A DNA stretch of 64,000 nt from Acidimicrobiales bacterium. Lineage in GTDB: Bacteria; Actinomycetota; Acidimicrobiia; Acidimicrobiales; CADCSY01. The first letter of the stretch is position 1, and each line of letters opens with the position of its first letter. Positions 38,651 to 47,967 of the stretch are shown here, piece by piece. The position numbers and the translations under genes are program-made. The stretch is from positions 148,550 to 212,549 of the forward strand of contig JAUJNB010000001.1 in NCBI GenBank assembly GCA_030446545.1, given 5' to 3'. A model generated the notes under the pieces. The model was not told where the DNA came from. It ran no database searches and saw nothing but the letters and a program-made list of their open reading frames with translations.

Positions 38651-38850
38651 GGGACCGAATATCCGGCTTCGACGATGGCCCGGCGTACGGCCTCGTCGTC
38701 GGCGTCACCGCTCACCGTCACCCGACCGCTGGCCAGGTCCACCTCGACCGACTCCACACCGGGGACGTCACCGACCTCTTCGCTCACCATGGCCACGCAG
38801 CTGTGGCAGGTCATCCCCTCGACCTCGTAGGAACGTTCGGTACCGCTCAT
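38647..38850 (-). CDS. copZ: CopZ-like copper chaperone
   Basis: 67-residue heavy-metal-associated domain protein. The metal site is EGMTCHSCVAMVSE, and the ferredoxin-like fold ends [13 protein letters not shown]. It is the first gene of the copper operon. AGGAG lies just before the ATG at 38850. It delivers Cu(I) to CopA. Confidence 0.92.
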   Translation of the reverse strand: MSGTERSYEVEGMTCHSCVAMVSEEVGDVPGVESVEVDLASGRVTVSGDADDEAVRRAIVEAGYSVP

Positions 38851-38870
38851 GTCGGTGCTCCTCTCCGTAG

Positions 38871-38944
38871 GTTACCCGGGGGGGGTATCAGGGCCTCACC
38901 TTACCCCTGGCACCCCGGCTTGACAACTACCCCGGGGGGGTATC
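38871..38944 (-). promoter_or_regulatory. copper operon promoter flanked by two CsoR-type operators
   Basis: On the minus strand TTGTCA (38921-38926) and TAAGGT (38898-38903) are 17 bases apart. On either side lie two near-palindromes: GTTACCCGGGGGGGGTATC at 38871-38889 and ACTACCCCGGGGGGGTATC at 38926-38944. This G/C-block palindrome with TA ends is the form known for CsoR, the copper-released repressor. No csoR gene is in the window. Confidence 0.75.
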
Positions 38945-39283
38945 CTCCGCCTTCTCAGCACCTTCAGCCTCTTCGTCGGAGGGCAGGAAGGCGCCGGCCA
39001 GCCCCAGGGCCAGGGCGGCGACCACCACCACTCCGGCGTTGATCCGCCGTCGCCCACCGGTGTCGGCACAGGCGTCGTCGGGGTTGCCCACGATGGTTCC
39101 GGCGGGGGTGTCCGGGTCGGCCCGAGAGCCCGACAGGGCGTTGCTGCACTCGATCACCCCGGCGAAGGTGAAGGGCAACAGGAGGTAGATCAGGGCGGCG
39201 ACGATGGCCACCGCGGCGGCCAGGGGGACGAAGCGCTGGCGGGCGCTGGCCTCGGGCTCCCAAGGCTTGGGCAGACGTTGCAT
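38927..39283 (-). CDS. small two-helix membrane protein
   Basis: 118 residues, beginning MQRLPKPWEPEASARQRFVP. Helices at about 18-44 and 83-100 flank an extracytoplasmic loop with two cysteines (IECSNALSGS and DDACADTGG). An acidic tail ends the protein. The stop codon is inside the upper CsoR-type operator. The family is unknown. The loop with two Cys recalls small actinobacterial membrane proteins, but I cannot name it. Confidence 0.65.
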   Translation of the reverse strand: MQRLPKPWEPEASARQRFVPLAAAVAIVAALIYLLLPFTFAGVIECSNALSGSRADPDTPAGTIVGNPDDACADTGGRRRINAGVVVVAALALGLAGAFLPSDEEAEGAEKAEDTPPG

Positions 39284-39334
39284 GCCCCAGTATCCCCCGA
39301 GCCCGAGGGATCCCGCGCTCGTAGCCTCGCCGGC

Positions 39335-40654
39335 ATGGCCCTGGCCCGTCCGCTGGCCCACCCCTACGACCGCCAGATCCTCGGTCTGGCCGTCCCTGCC
39401 CTCGGGGCCCTGGCCGCCGAGCCGCTCTACGTCCTGGCCGACACCGCCGTGGTCGGCCGCCTCGGCACCCCCCAACTCGGGGGGCTGGCCGTGGCCGGCA
39501 CCCTGATCCTCACCGGCTACGCCCTGTTCAACTTCCTGGCCTACGGGACCACCGCCTCCGTGGCCCGTCGCCTGGGCTCGGGCGATGCGGCCGGGGCTGC
39601 CCACGAGGGGGTGCAGGGCATGTGGCTGGCGCTGGGCATCGGCCTGGCCCTCGGCCTGCTCGGCTGGGCCCTGGCACCCCAGGCGGTGGCCGTGATGGGA
39701 GCGACCGGCCCGGTGGCCACCAACGCCTTGGTGTACCTGCGCATCAGCCTCGTCGGGGTGCCCGCGCTCCTGGTGACCCTGGCCGGCACCGGCTACCTGC
39801 GCGGCCGCCAGGACACCCTGACCCCGCTGGTGGTCACCGGCCTGGCCGTGGCCGCCAACCTGGCCATCGAGCTGGTGGCCATCTACGGCTTCGGCTTCGG
39901 CATCGGCGCATCCGCCCTGGCCAGCGTGGTGGCCCAGGTGGGCTCGGCCGGGGCCTACGTGTGGTGGGTGGCGCGCGACGTCGCCGCCCTGGGTGTGGGG
40001 GTTCGGCCCGACTCGGCGGCCATCCGTCGCCTGGCCCTGGTGGGAAGGGACCTCTTCGTGCGCACCGCCGCCCTCCGTCTGGCCCTGACCGTGGCCACGG
40101 CGGTGGCGGCCCGCCTCGGCCCCGTCGATCTCGGGTCCCACCAGATCGCCTTCGAGGTCTGGGCGTTCCTGGCCCTGGTGCTCGACTCCCTCGCCATCGC
40201 GGCCCAGGCCATGATCGGCCGGTTGCTCGGTGCCGGCGACGGGGTGGGTGCCCGAGCGGCCGCCCGGCGCATGTTGGTGTGGGGAGTGGGCGCCGGCGCC
40301 CTGTTCGCCCTGGCCGTCGGCCTGGCCCGTCCGGTCCTGCCCCAGCTGTTCAGCGACGACCCGGCCGTGGTGGCCCTGTGCAGCTTCGTCCTCGTCTTCG
40401 TCGCCCTGCTGCAGCCGCTCAACGCCGTCGTCTTCGTCCTCGACGGGGTCCTCATCGGTGCCGGTGACATGCGCTTCCTGGCCCGGGCCATGGCCGGCGC
40501 CGCCGTGGTCTTCGTCCCCACCGCCGTCGCCGTGCTCGCCCTCGACGCCGGCATCGGCTGGCTGTGGGCCTCGCTCGGCCTGCTCATGGCCACCCGGGCC
40601 ACCGCTCTGCTGTGGCGCTTCCGGGGCACCGCCTGGGTGGTCGAGGGTGCCTAG
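39335..40654 (+). CDS. MATE-family multidrug or cation efflux protein
   Basis: 439 residues with twelve helices in two related halves. Typical MATE segments are LAVPALGALAAEPLYVLADTA, FLAYGTTASVARRLGSGD, GTGYLRGRQDTLTPL and FEVWAFLALVLDSLAIAAQA. This is the DinF-like branch, which uses a sodium or proton gradient to expel drugs or oxidised compounds. The ATG at 39335 was chosen because it starts the first helix region properly. It ends over the end of the convergent TetR gene by four bases. Confidence 0.9.
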   Translation: MALARPLAHPYDRQILGLAVPALGALAAEPLYVLADTAVVGRLGTPQLGGLAVAGTLILTGYALFNFLAYGTTASVARRLGSGDAAGAAHEGVQGMWLALGIGLALGLLGWALAPQAVAVMGATGPVATNALVYLRISLVGVPALLVTLAGTGYLRGRQDTLTPLVVTGLAVAANLAIELVAIYGFGFGIGASALASVVAQVGSAGAYVWWVARDVAALGVGVRPDSAAIRRLALVGRDLFVRTAALRLALTVATAVAARLGPVDLGSHQIAFEVWAFLALVLDSLAIAAQAMIGRLLGAGDGVGARAAARRMLVWGVGAGALFALAVGLARPVLPQLFSDDPAVVALCSFVLVFVALLQPLNAVVFVLDGVLIGAGDMRFLARAMAGAAVVFVPTAVAVLALDAGIGWLWASLGLLMATRATALLWRFRGTAWVVEGA

Positions 40655-41298
40655 GTGGCTGCCTCGACGCCGCAGGGCCGCCGGTCGACCAGGACCCCGC
40701 CGAGCACGGTGTCGACGATGGCCGCGGCCAGGCCGGCGCCCAGCGGCCGGCCGGTGACCAGGACCCGGGTGAACACCGGGCCGGACAGCAGGTCGAGGAC
40801 GAGCTCGACGTCGACATCGGCCCGCAGCTCGCCTCTCGCCGCCGCCCGGCGCAAGGCGTTGCGCACGGGGCCCCGGCGGGCATCGATGAAGGCGTCCAGG
40901 CGGGACCGGAGCTCGGGGTTGCGGGCGGCCTCGTCGACCGTGGCCGGCAGCAGGCCCCCCACCGGCGTGTTGCCCATGACCCACACCAGGCCACCGAGAA
41001 GGGTGACCAGGTCGTGGCGCAGGTCGCCGCTGTCGGGGTCGGGCGGGCACGGGCCCATGGCACCGCCTGCGGCCAGGAGGAGCTCCTCCCGGCTGGCCCA
41101 GCGACGGTAGATGGTGGCCTTGCCCACGCCGGCCCGCTCGGCCACCGCCTCGACCGACGTGCCGGCGAAGCCCTCCTCGCACAGCAGCTCCACGGTGGCG
41201 TCGAGGATGGCCTGGTCGAGGTGGGGGTCGCGGGGCCGCCCGGGTCGACGGTCGGCCTCGACGGCATCACCCCCCACTCGGCGCTCCGCTCGGCTCAC
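40651..41298 (-). CDS. TetR-family regulator
   Basis: 215 residues. The N-terminal DNA-binding domain is ILDATVELLCEEGFAGTSVE, AVAERAGVGKATIYRRW and ASREELLLAA. The C-terminal part fits the TetR_C type with long helices. The GTG start overlaps the end of the MFS gene (GTGA), so it is co-expressed with that exporter and probably represses it. Confidence 0.9.
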   Translation of the reverse strand: MSRAERRVGGDAVEADRRPGRPRDPHLDQAILDATVELLCEEGFAGTSVEAVAERAGVGKATIYRRWASREELLLAAGGAMGPCPPDPDSGDLRHDLVTLLGGLVWVMGNTPVGGLLPATVDEAARNPELRSRLDAFIDARRGPVRNALRRAAARGELRADVDVELVLDLLSGPVFTRVLVTGRPLGAGLAAAIVDTVLGGVLVDRRPCGVEAAT

Positions 41299-42923
41299 GC
41301 CGGCGCTGGGGCGGCATCAGCGGTGGCCGGCGTGAGGTCGACGACGGCAACGTCGTCGCCGGGCTCGTCACCCGACACCGCCCTGGCCTTGCCGGGCAGG
41401 AAGGCGACAGCCACCACCGCGCCCACGAGGGCCACCCCGGCCGCCGCCAGAACCCCGGTGCCCATGGCGTCGACAAAGGCGGTGCGGGCCGCCAGGGCCA
41501 CGCTCTCCCCGAGAGGCCCACCCATGCCGGCGGCCAGGCCCAGGGCGGCACCCAGTGACTCGCCGGCGACCGCCAACGTCTCGCTCGGCACGGGCAGCCC
41601 CCGCAACGAGGTGGCCATCGACGAGGCATAGCCCGACGCCAACAGGCTGCCCAGGACGGCCACGCCGAGGGCCCCGCCCAGCTCCCGGGTGGTGTCGTTG
41701 ACGGCTGAGCCCACCCCGGCCTTGGCCGGGGGCAGCGAGCCCATCACCGACTCGGTGGCCGGCGCCATCACCAGGCTGATTCCCAGTGCCAGCACCAACA
41801 TGGCGACCAGCAGGGAGCCGTAGCCCGATCCGGCGTCGAGTGTGGAGGCCAGTACCAGGCCGAGGGCGGCGACCACCAGTCCGGCGGTGACGACCACCTT
41901 GGTCCCGATCCGCTCCACCAGACGAGCGCTGATGGGCGACACCACCCCCATCACCAGCGAGATCGGCAACAGGCGCAGGCCCGCCTCCAGGGCGCTGTAG
42001 CCCAGCACGAACTGCAGGAGCTGGGTGAACAGGAAGAAGGAACCGAACAGGGCGAAGAACACCAGGGCGATGGAGGCGCTGGCGGCACTGAAACGGGGGT
42101 CGGCGAAAAAGGCGACATCGAGCATGGGGTGGGGGATGCGACGCTCCCACCAGATGAAGACGCCGAGCAGCACCACCGCGCCCAGGAACGAGACGACGGT
42201 CAACGGGTCGGTCCACCCCCTGACCGGTGCTTCGATGATGGCCCACAGCAGGGCGCCGATGGTGGCGACGGACAGGACGGCGCCGGTCACGTCGAGGCGG
42301 GTCTCCGACGGGTCACGCGACTCGGGGAGCAGCAGACGTCCCGAGACCAGGGCCAGGAGCACGATGGGCAGGTTGATCAGGAAGACCGAGCCCCACCAGT
42401 AGTGCTCGAGCAGCCAACCGCCGACAACGGGCCCGAGAGCCACGCCCATGCCGGCCATGCCGGCCCAGATGGCGATGGCCCGGGCCCGCTCCACCGGGTT
42501 CTTGAACAGGGCGATGATGATCGACAGGGTGGCGGGCATGACGAAGGCGGCGCCCAGGCCCATGACGGCCCGGGCCCCGATGAGCTGCCCGGAGGTGCCG
42601 GACAGGGCGGCCAGGCCCGAGGCGATGGCGAACACCACCAGCCCCGCCTGCAGCGCTCGGCGCCGGCCGAAGCGGTCGCCGAGAGCACCGGCGCAGAGCA
42701 GGAGGCCGGCGAAGACGATGACGTAGGCGTCGACCATCCACTGCAGGTCGGTGGTGGTGGCCCCCAGCTCGCGCACCAGGGTGGGGAGGGCCACGTTGAG
42801 CACGGTGTTGTCGAGGACGATCAGCACCAGGCTGAGGCACAGCACGGCCAGGGCCATCCAGCGGCGGGGATCCGGCGCCCCGTCAGGTCCGGAAGTTCCG
42901 ATACGGACCGGCAGCGTTTCCAT
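41295..42923 (-). CDS. MFS drug exporter, 14-helix DHA2 type
   Basis: 542 residues. The DHA2 motifs are LDNTVLNVALPTLVRELGAT at helix one and LCAGALGDRFGRRRALQAGL (motif A). The antiport motif C region, MAGMGVALGPVVGGWL, follows. It likely expels drugs using proton exchange. The ATG at 42923 is next to GTACGGTAC at about 42932-42940, a short palindrome that could bind the co-encoded TetR protein (weak evidence). Confidence 0.9.
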   Translation of the reverse strand: METLPVRIGTSGPDGAPDPRRWMALAVLCLSLVLIVLDNTVLNVALPTLVRELGATTTDLQWMVDAYVIVFAGLLLCAGALGDRFGRRRALQAGLVVFAIASGLAALSGTSGQLIGARAVMGLGAAFVMPATLSIIIALFKNPVERARAIAIWAGMAGMGVALGPVVGGWLLEHYWWGSVFLINLPIVLLALVSGRLLLPESRDPSETRLDVTGAVLSVATIGALLWAIIEAPVRGWTDPLTVVSFLGAVVLLGVFIWWERRIPHPMLDVAFFADPRFSAASASIALVFFALFGSFFLFTQLLQFVLGYSALEAGLRLLPISLVMGVVSPISARLVERIGTKVVVTAGLVVAALGLVLASTLDAGSGYGSLLVAMLVLALGISLVMAPATESVMGSLPPAKAGVGSAVNDTTRELGGALGVAVLGSLLASGYASSMATSLRGLPVPSETLAVAGESLGAALGLAAGMGGPLGESVALAARTAFVDAMGTGVLAAAGVALVGAVVAVAFLPGKARAVSGDEPGDDVAVVDLTPATADAAPAPA

Positions 42924-43074
42924 ATTCAGGTACGGTACGCCCGCGAGGGCCACGGGGCAAGGCCTCCGTCCGGATTCTTCTGTCCCCGGAACCGCAGGGA
43001 GCGTCTCGCTCCTGGGCCCGGCACGGGGGGACAGCGGCCAGAACGGCGGGACGGAGCGGAACAGCCGGGCCGGC

Positions 43075-44578
43075 TCAGTGGGTGGCGGCGGCCCGCTGGC
43101 CGAGCAGGGCGGTGACGGCCTTGCCGTCGGCCTGGCCCTTGGTGGCCCGCATGACCTGGCCCACGAAGAACCCGGTGACCTTGGCGTCGCCGGCCAAGAA
43201 CCGGCCCCAGGCGTCGGGGTTGGCGGCGATGGCCTCGTCGACGGCACCGGCCAGCTCGTCACCGGCCATGGCCTCGTAGCCGAGGGCGGCGGCCACCACC
43301 GCCGGATCACCGCCGGTGGCCACCAGCTCGGCCAGCACCGCTTTGGCCTGGGTGGCGGTCAGGGCTCCGTCGGCCTCCATGCGGGTCAGGCCGGCGAAGC
43401 CGGCCACGTCGAGGCCACCCTTGCCCCCGGCCAGGTCGTGCTCGGCGTGGACGACGAGACGCTGGGCATCCCCACCGGCGGCCAGGGCTTCCAACACCAG
43501 GCCGTCGAGATCCCGCTCGACCACCACCGCCACCGCCGAGGGGGCCGTCCCGGTGGCTTCGGCCAGGCGGCGCCGGCGGGGCGCCGGCAGCGGGGGCATC
43601 GACTCGGCCACCGACGCCTGCCAGGCCTCGTCGGGCGCGAGCGGCACCAGGTCGGGCTCGGGGAAGTAGCGGTAGTCGTAGGCCTCCTCCTTGGACCGCA
43701 GGGGAGAGGTGCGCCCCTCGGCCTCGTCCCAGTGGCGGGTCTGTTGAGCCACCTGCTCGCCCGCCTCCAGCAGAGCGATCTGGCGACGGGCCTCGTAGTC
43801 GATGGCCCGACCCACGGAACGGACGGAGTTGAGGTTCTTCACCTCGCAGCGAGTTCCCAGGGTGGAGAAGCCGACGGGGCGCACCGAGATGTTGGCGTCG
43901 GCGCGCATGCTGCCCTCCTCCATGCGGGCATCGGACGCCCCGGTGGCCACCAGCACCGCCCGCAGCTCGTTGACGTAGGCCCGGGCGGCCTCGGCCGAGC
44001 GCAGGTCGGGCCGGCTCACCACCTCCACCAGGGGCACGCCGGCGCGGTTGTAGTCGACGAGGGAGTGGTCGGCCTGGTGGATGCGCCCTCCCCACCGACG
44101 TGGGTGGACTTGCCCGTGTCCTCCTCCAGGTGGGCCCGCTCGATGCCGATGCGGCTGCCGTCGGCCAGCTCCAACGCTCCGTCGACGTTGATGGGCCGGT
44201 CGTACTGCGACACCTGGTAGTCCTTGGGCATGTCGGGATAGAAGTAGTTCTTGCGGTGGAAGAGGCTGGGCTCGACCGTGCAGCCGAGCGCCAGGCCGAG
44301 GCGCATGGCCAGCTCCACCGCCCCCGGTTGAGCACCGGCAGGGACCCCGGCAGGCCCAGGCACACCGGGCAGACGTTGGTGTTGGGCTCGTCACCAAAGG
44401 CGTTGCGACAGGCGCAGAACAGCTTGGTGGCCGTGGCCAGCTCGCAGTGCACCTCGAGGCCGACCACGATCTCCCACTCGATCGCCGGGGCCGGCTCGGC
44501 CGGCTCGGTGCCGGCCGGCTCGGTGTCGGCCGGCTCGGCATCGCTCGGTTCCACCTCGGCCGGCTCGGTGTCGCTCAT
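43075..44578 (-). CDS. gatB: GatB, Asp/Glu-tRNA amidotransferase subunit B (two frameshifts)
   Basis: Kinase and amidase subunit of GatCAB, which makes Gln-tRNA or Asn-tRNA from the misacylated forms. Key segments are [20 protein letters not shown] with cysteines continuing in [11 protein letters not shown] (zinc site), [35 protein letters not shown] and [14 protein letters not shown], with the YqeY-like tail at the end. Frame changes near 44328 and 44090 each need one extra G or C. Restored length is 501 residues. The N-terminus carries an unusual acidic Glu-Pro-Ala repeat of about 30 residues. Confidence 0.93.
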
Positions 44579-44605
44579 CCTGCTCCACCTCGTGCGTTCC
44601 CACCG

Positions 44606-44647
44606 TGGTGGCGAGAACCGGCCGGGAACCCCGCGCGCTCGCCACCA
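44606..44647. promoter_or_regulatory. inverted repeat between gatA and gatB
   Basis: TGGTGGCGAG at 44606-44615 is exactly complementary to CTCGCCACCA at 44638-44647, with a 22-base loop. It lies in the gap before the gatB start, in the leader part of the transcript, and could affect gatB translation or mRNA stability. Confidence 0.4.
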
Positions 44648-44666
44648 GAACGCCGGAGGACCGGGC

Positions 44667-46117
44667 TCATGGCGTGGCCCCGGCCATGGCCTCCTCCAAC
44701 ACCGCGGCGGCCCGCAGCATGGCCGCCTCGGCCAGGGCCGGGGCCAACACCTGCACGCCCACGGGCAGGCCGTCGTCGCCCACCCCAAAGGGGACCGAGA
44801 CGGCCGGGTCGCCGGCCAGGTTGGAGGGGATGGTGCACACGTCGGACAGGTACATGGTGAGGGGGTCGGCCGCCTTGGCCCCGAGGGAAAGGCGGTGGTG
44901 GGCGACGTGGGCGACAACAAAAGGTCGAACGACTCGTAGGCGGTGGCGAAGTCGCGGATGATGAGCGTGCGCACCTGCTGGGCCTTGCCGTAGTAGGCGT
45001 CGTAGTAGCCGGCCGACAGGGCGTAGGTGCCGAGCATGATGCGGCGCTTGACCTCGGGGCCGAAGCCGGCGGTGCGGGTGGCCACGTTCATGGTGGCGGT
45101 GGTGGGGGCGTCGACCCGCAGGCCGTAGCGCACCCCGTCGTAGCGGGCCAGGTTGGACGAGGCCTCGGCCGGGGCGATGAGGTAGTAGGCCGACAGGCCG
45201 TAGGTGATGGCGGGCACGCTGGCCTCCTCGACCTTGGCCCCGGCGCCGGCGAGGACCTCGGCGGCGGCCTCGACCCGGCGGCGGACGTCGGGAGCCACGC
45301 CCTCGCCCAGAAGCTCGCGCACCACACCGACGCGCAGCCCCTCCACGCCGTCGTCGAGCCCGGCCACCAGCGACGGTGACGGCTCGGGGAGCGAGGTCGA
45401 GTCGAGGGGATCGTGGCCGGCGATGACCTCGAGCAAGAGGGCGGCGTCGGCCACGGTGGGGGCCAGCGGGCCGATCTGGTCGAGGCTGCTGGCAAAGGCG
45501 ATGAGGCCGTAGCGACTGACCCGGCCGTAGGTGGGCTTGACCCCCACCACGCCGCAGAGGGCCGCGGGCTGGCGAATCGAGCCACCGGTGTCGGAGCCGA
45601 GGGCGAGGGGGGCGAAGCCGGCGGCCACGGCCGCGGCGCTGCCCCCGCTGGAGCCGCCGGGGACCCGGGTCAGGTCGTGGGGGTTGTGGGTGGGGCCGAA
45701 GGCCGAGTTCTCGGTGGAACTGCCCATGGCGAACTCGTCCAGGTTGGTCTTGCCGATGGCGATGGCCCCGGCCAGGCCGAGGCGGCTGACGACGGTGGCG
45801 TCGTAGGGCGGGAGCCAGCCGTCGAGGATGCGAGACGAGCAGGTGGTGGGCACGCCGGCCGTGCACAGGTTGTCCTTGAGGGCGACGGGGACACCGGCGA
45901 GGGGACCGGGGTCATCCCCGGCCGCCACCCGGCGGTCGAGAAGCTCGGCCGCCATGCGGGCCTGGGCGTCGCCGACGGCGTTGAAGGCGTGGACCTCGGG
46001 CTCACGTTCGGCGATGACGGCCAGATGCTCTTCCACCACCTCGACGGCGCTGCGCTCGCCCCGGCGCACGGCGGCAGCGATCTCGCCGGCCGGGAGGTAG
46101 GTGCTCTCGTTTCGCAC
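44667..46117 (-). CDS. gatA: GatA, amidase subunit of GatCAB (one frameshift)
   Basis: Glutamine-hydrolysing subunit of the tRNA amidotransferase. The catalytic Ser-cisSer-Lys triad is visible as K81 ([11 protein letters not shown]), S156 ([11 protein letters not shown]) and S180 ([10 protein letters not shown]). The frame changes near 44890, where three C must be four (TTAFP to [15 protein letters not shown]). Restored length is 483 residues. The GTG at 46117 shares one base with the gatC stop, so gatC, gatA and gatB are one operon. Confidence 0.94.
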
Positions 46118-46419
46118 TACGACGGTTCTCCGAGGACGGGTGGGACCCGGAAGCGGTCGTCCTCCACCGACGGCGCCGCCGCCAGCACGGCCTCCCGTTC
46201 GAGGCCGGGACGCACCACGTCGTCGCGCAGCACGTTGACCAGCGCCAGCGGGTGGGCCGTGGGCGGGACGCCGGCGGTGTCGAGCGCCTCCACGTCGGCC
46301 GCGTGGTCGAGCACGGCGGCCAGCTGCCCGGTGAAGCGCTCCAGCTCGTCGTCGGTGAGCTCCAGGCGGGCCAGGCCGGCCACGTAGACCACGTCGTCGC
46401 GGGAGATGCGCTCGGCCAT
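46117..46419 (-). CDS. gatC: GatC, Asp/Glu-tRNA amidotransferase subunit C
   Basis: 100-residue small subunit that holds GatA and GatB together. It begins [20 protein letters not shown] and continues with the family's [20 protein letters not shown] and [19 protein letters not shown]. The ATG at 46419 matches the usual N-terminus. The open frame continues upstream but is not conserved-looking. Confidence 0.93.
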   Translation of the reverse strand: MAERISRDDVVYVAGLARLELTDDELERFTGQLAAVLDHAADVEALDTAGVPPTAHPLALVNVLRDDVVRPGLEREAVLAAAPSVEDDRFRVPPVLGEPS

Positions 46420-46507
46420 GGCCGACCATCGTAGGAGGAGGGGGCCGGCAACGCCGCGTCCGGAACATTCCGCTCTGCTGCGCCCGGCGCTGTCTACGCT
46501 GCCGCCC

Positions 46508-46729
46508 ATGGCCTCGGTGCGGACCCAGATCTACCTCACGATCGAGCAGCGGGCCCGTCTCGACGAGCTGGCCCGCAGCCAGGGGACGAGCATGGCCGCC
46601 CTCGTCCGCCAGGCCGTCGACCAGTTCCTGGCCGAGGAGGGACCCGATCCGGTGACCGCCCTCAACGCCACCTTCGCCACCATGCCCGAGCTGGAGGTAC
46701 CCGAGCGGGACGAGTGGGACCGTGGTTGA
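46508..46729 (+). CDS. VapB-like ribbon-helix-helix antitoxin
   Basis: 73 residues. The N-terminal strand and two helices ([20 protein letters not shown] and [20 protein letters not shown]) are the ribbon-helix-helix fold that binds operator DNA as a dimer. The acidic C-terminal tail ([14 protein letters not shown]) would wrap the toxin. It overlaps the PIN toxin gene by eight bases and is divergent from gatC. Confidence 0.85.
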   Translation: MASVRTQIYLTIEQRARLDELARSQGTSMAALVRQAVDQFLAEEGPDPVTALNATFATMPELEVPERDEWDRG

Positions 46730-47069
46730 GCTCCTGGTCGACACCGACGTCTTCGCCGACCACGTCCGGGGGGTACGGGCGCTCAGCCCGGGGAGCAACC
46801 GGGTCTCCTACTCGGTGATCACCCGCCTGGAGCTCTTCGCCGGGAACCGGGCCGACGAGGAGGGCCTGCGCCTGCTGCTCGGCTCGTTCCGGGAGCTGCC
46901 CGTCGACCACGCCGTGGCCGAACGGGCGGGCCGGTTGCGCCGGGCCGCCGGCATCCGCACCGCCGACGCCCTGCTGGCGGCCACCGCTCTGCAGCACGGC
47001 CTCACCCTCATGACCGCCCACCGTCACCGCTTCGACGGCCTACCGGGGCTGCGCCTGCGCTCGCCCTGA
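46722..47069 (+). CDS. VapC-like PIN-domain toxin
   Basis: 115-residue predicted ribonuclease. The PIN acidic residues are in [11 protein letters not shown] (D7, D9), ITRLELFAG (Glu) and [16 protein letters not shown] (Asp). The GTG overlaps the antitoxin end, as is normal for vapBC. VapC proteins cut tRNA or rRNA at specific sites; the target is not predictable from sequence. A repeat lies just after it. Confidence 0.88.
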   Translation: MVELLVDTDVFADHVRGVRALSPGSNRVSYSVITRLELFAGNRADEEGLRLLLGSFRELPVDHAVAERAGRLRRAAGIRTADALLAATALQHGLTLMTAHRHRFDGLPGLRLRSP

Positions 47070-47074
47070 TCGCC

Positions 47075-47143
47075 CTCACTCGCTTCGCTGGCTGACCCGC
47101 CAACCAGAGGGGGCCGGCTTCGCCGGCGGTCGCGGCCGGCGGC
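47075..47143. repeat. intergenic palindromic repeat, copy C (short form)
   Basis: Between the convergent vapC and esterase genes. CTCACTCGCTTCGCT and CCAGAGGGGGCC match copy A, while the middle hairpins are missing. GCCGGC-TTC-GCCGGC at 47113-47127 takes the place of the third hairpin: same position, different arms, still paired. Confidence 0.6.
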
Positions 47144-47144
47144 G

Positions 47145-47924
47145 CTACGACTCGACGGCCTTCGTCGGCCTCGCCGACGTCGCTTTCAGCACGAACTCCA
47201 CCGTGCGCTCGGCCACCTCCTCCTTGTCGTGGTCGAGGGTGGCCACGTGGTAGCTGCGATCCAGGGGAACGCGCTCCACCGGGCCTCGGACGCGGGCCGC
47301 CAGGTGGTCGCTGTTCTCGGGGTGCACCACGTGGTCGTGGGTGCTGGTCAGAATGAGCACCGGGCAGGTGATGAGAGCCAGCTCGTCCTGGAGGGTGGCC
47401 AGGGCCTCGTAGAGAGAACGGGCCGGGGCCAGCGGGGAGCCGTCGTAGGAGAGCTCCTGGGCATCGGGGTCGGCCAGGTCGGCGCCCACGCCCTCGCTCA
47501 CGGTCTCCCCGGCGTCGAGCATGAGCCCGATCAGCTCCAGCAGCTCGGGCTCGGCCGGGAGCACGAGGGGGTTGACGGCCACCACGCCGGCGACCTCGGG
47601 GTGGCGGGCCGCCAGTCGGCACGCCAGGGTGGCCCCCATCGACAGCCCCATCACGGCCACCGCCGAGCAACGGGCGGCCAGGTCGAGGTAGGCGGCCTCC
47701 ACCGCGGCCGACCAGTCGTCGAACCGGGTGGGGACCATGTCGTCGATGCGGGTGCCGTGGCCGGGCAGGCGGGGCGACTCGACGGCCAGACCGGCCCCGG
47801 CCAGCGCCTCGGCCACCGGGCGCACGGTGGCGGGCGTCCCCGTGAAGCCGTGCACGACGAGGGCACCGCCGGGACCGCCGGGCGCCGACCAGGCCTCGGC
47901 GCCGGGCATCACGGGAGCGTCCAC
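47145..47924 (-). CDS. alpha/beta hydrolase, carboxylesterase / monoglyceride lipase type
   Basis: About 260 residues. Motifs are LVVHGFTGTPATVRP (oxyanion loop), VMGLSMGATLACRLA (nucleophile), STHDHVVHPENSDHL (Asp) and SYHVATLDHDKEEV (His), as in Est30-type carboxylesterases. The frame is open further upstream to 47975, but that would overlap the divergent SCP2 gene, so I prefer one of the GTG codons near 47924. The substrate is probably a short ester or monoacylglycerol. Confidence 0.85.
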   Translation of the reverse strand: MDAPVMPGAEAWSAPGGPGGALVVHGFTGTPATVRPVAEALAGAGLAVESPRLPGHGTRIDDMVPTRFDDWSAAVEAAYLDLAARCSAVAVMGLSMGATLACRLAARHPEVAGVVAVNPLVLPAEPELLELIGLMLDAGETVSEGVGADLADPDAQELSYDGSPLAPARSLYEALATLQDELALITCPVLILTSTHDHVVHPENSDHLAARVRGPVERVPLDRSYHVATLDHDKEEVAERTVEFVLKATSARPTKAVES

Positions 47925-47967
47925 GACCGGCAAGGTACCGGGCCGCCCTCCCTGTAGCTTGCCGGGC

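Noticed and set aside
38920..38946. TTGACA and TATCCT on the plus strand as a promoter
   Set aside because: Spacing is 15 bases and no plus-strand gene starts near it. The bases belong to the minus-strand copper promoter and its operator.
43307..46798. Very long open frame (over 1100 codons) on the minus strand
   Set aside because: It is gatA in frame for part of its length and shadow sequence for the rest. High G+C makes stop codons rare in all frames.
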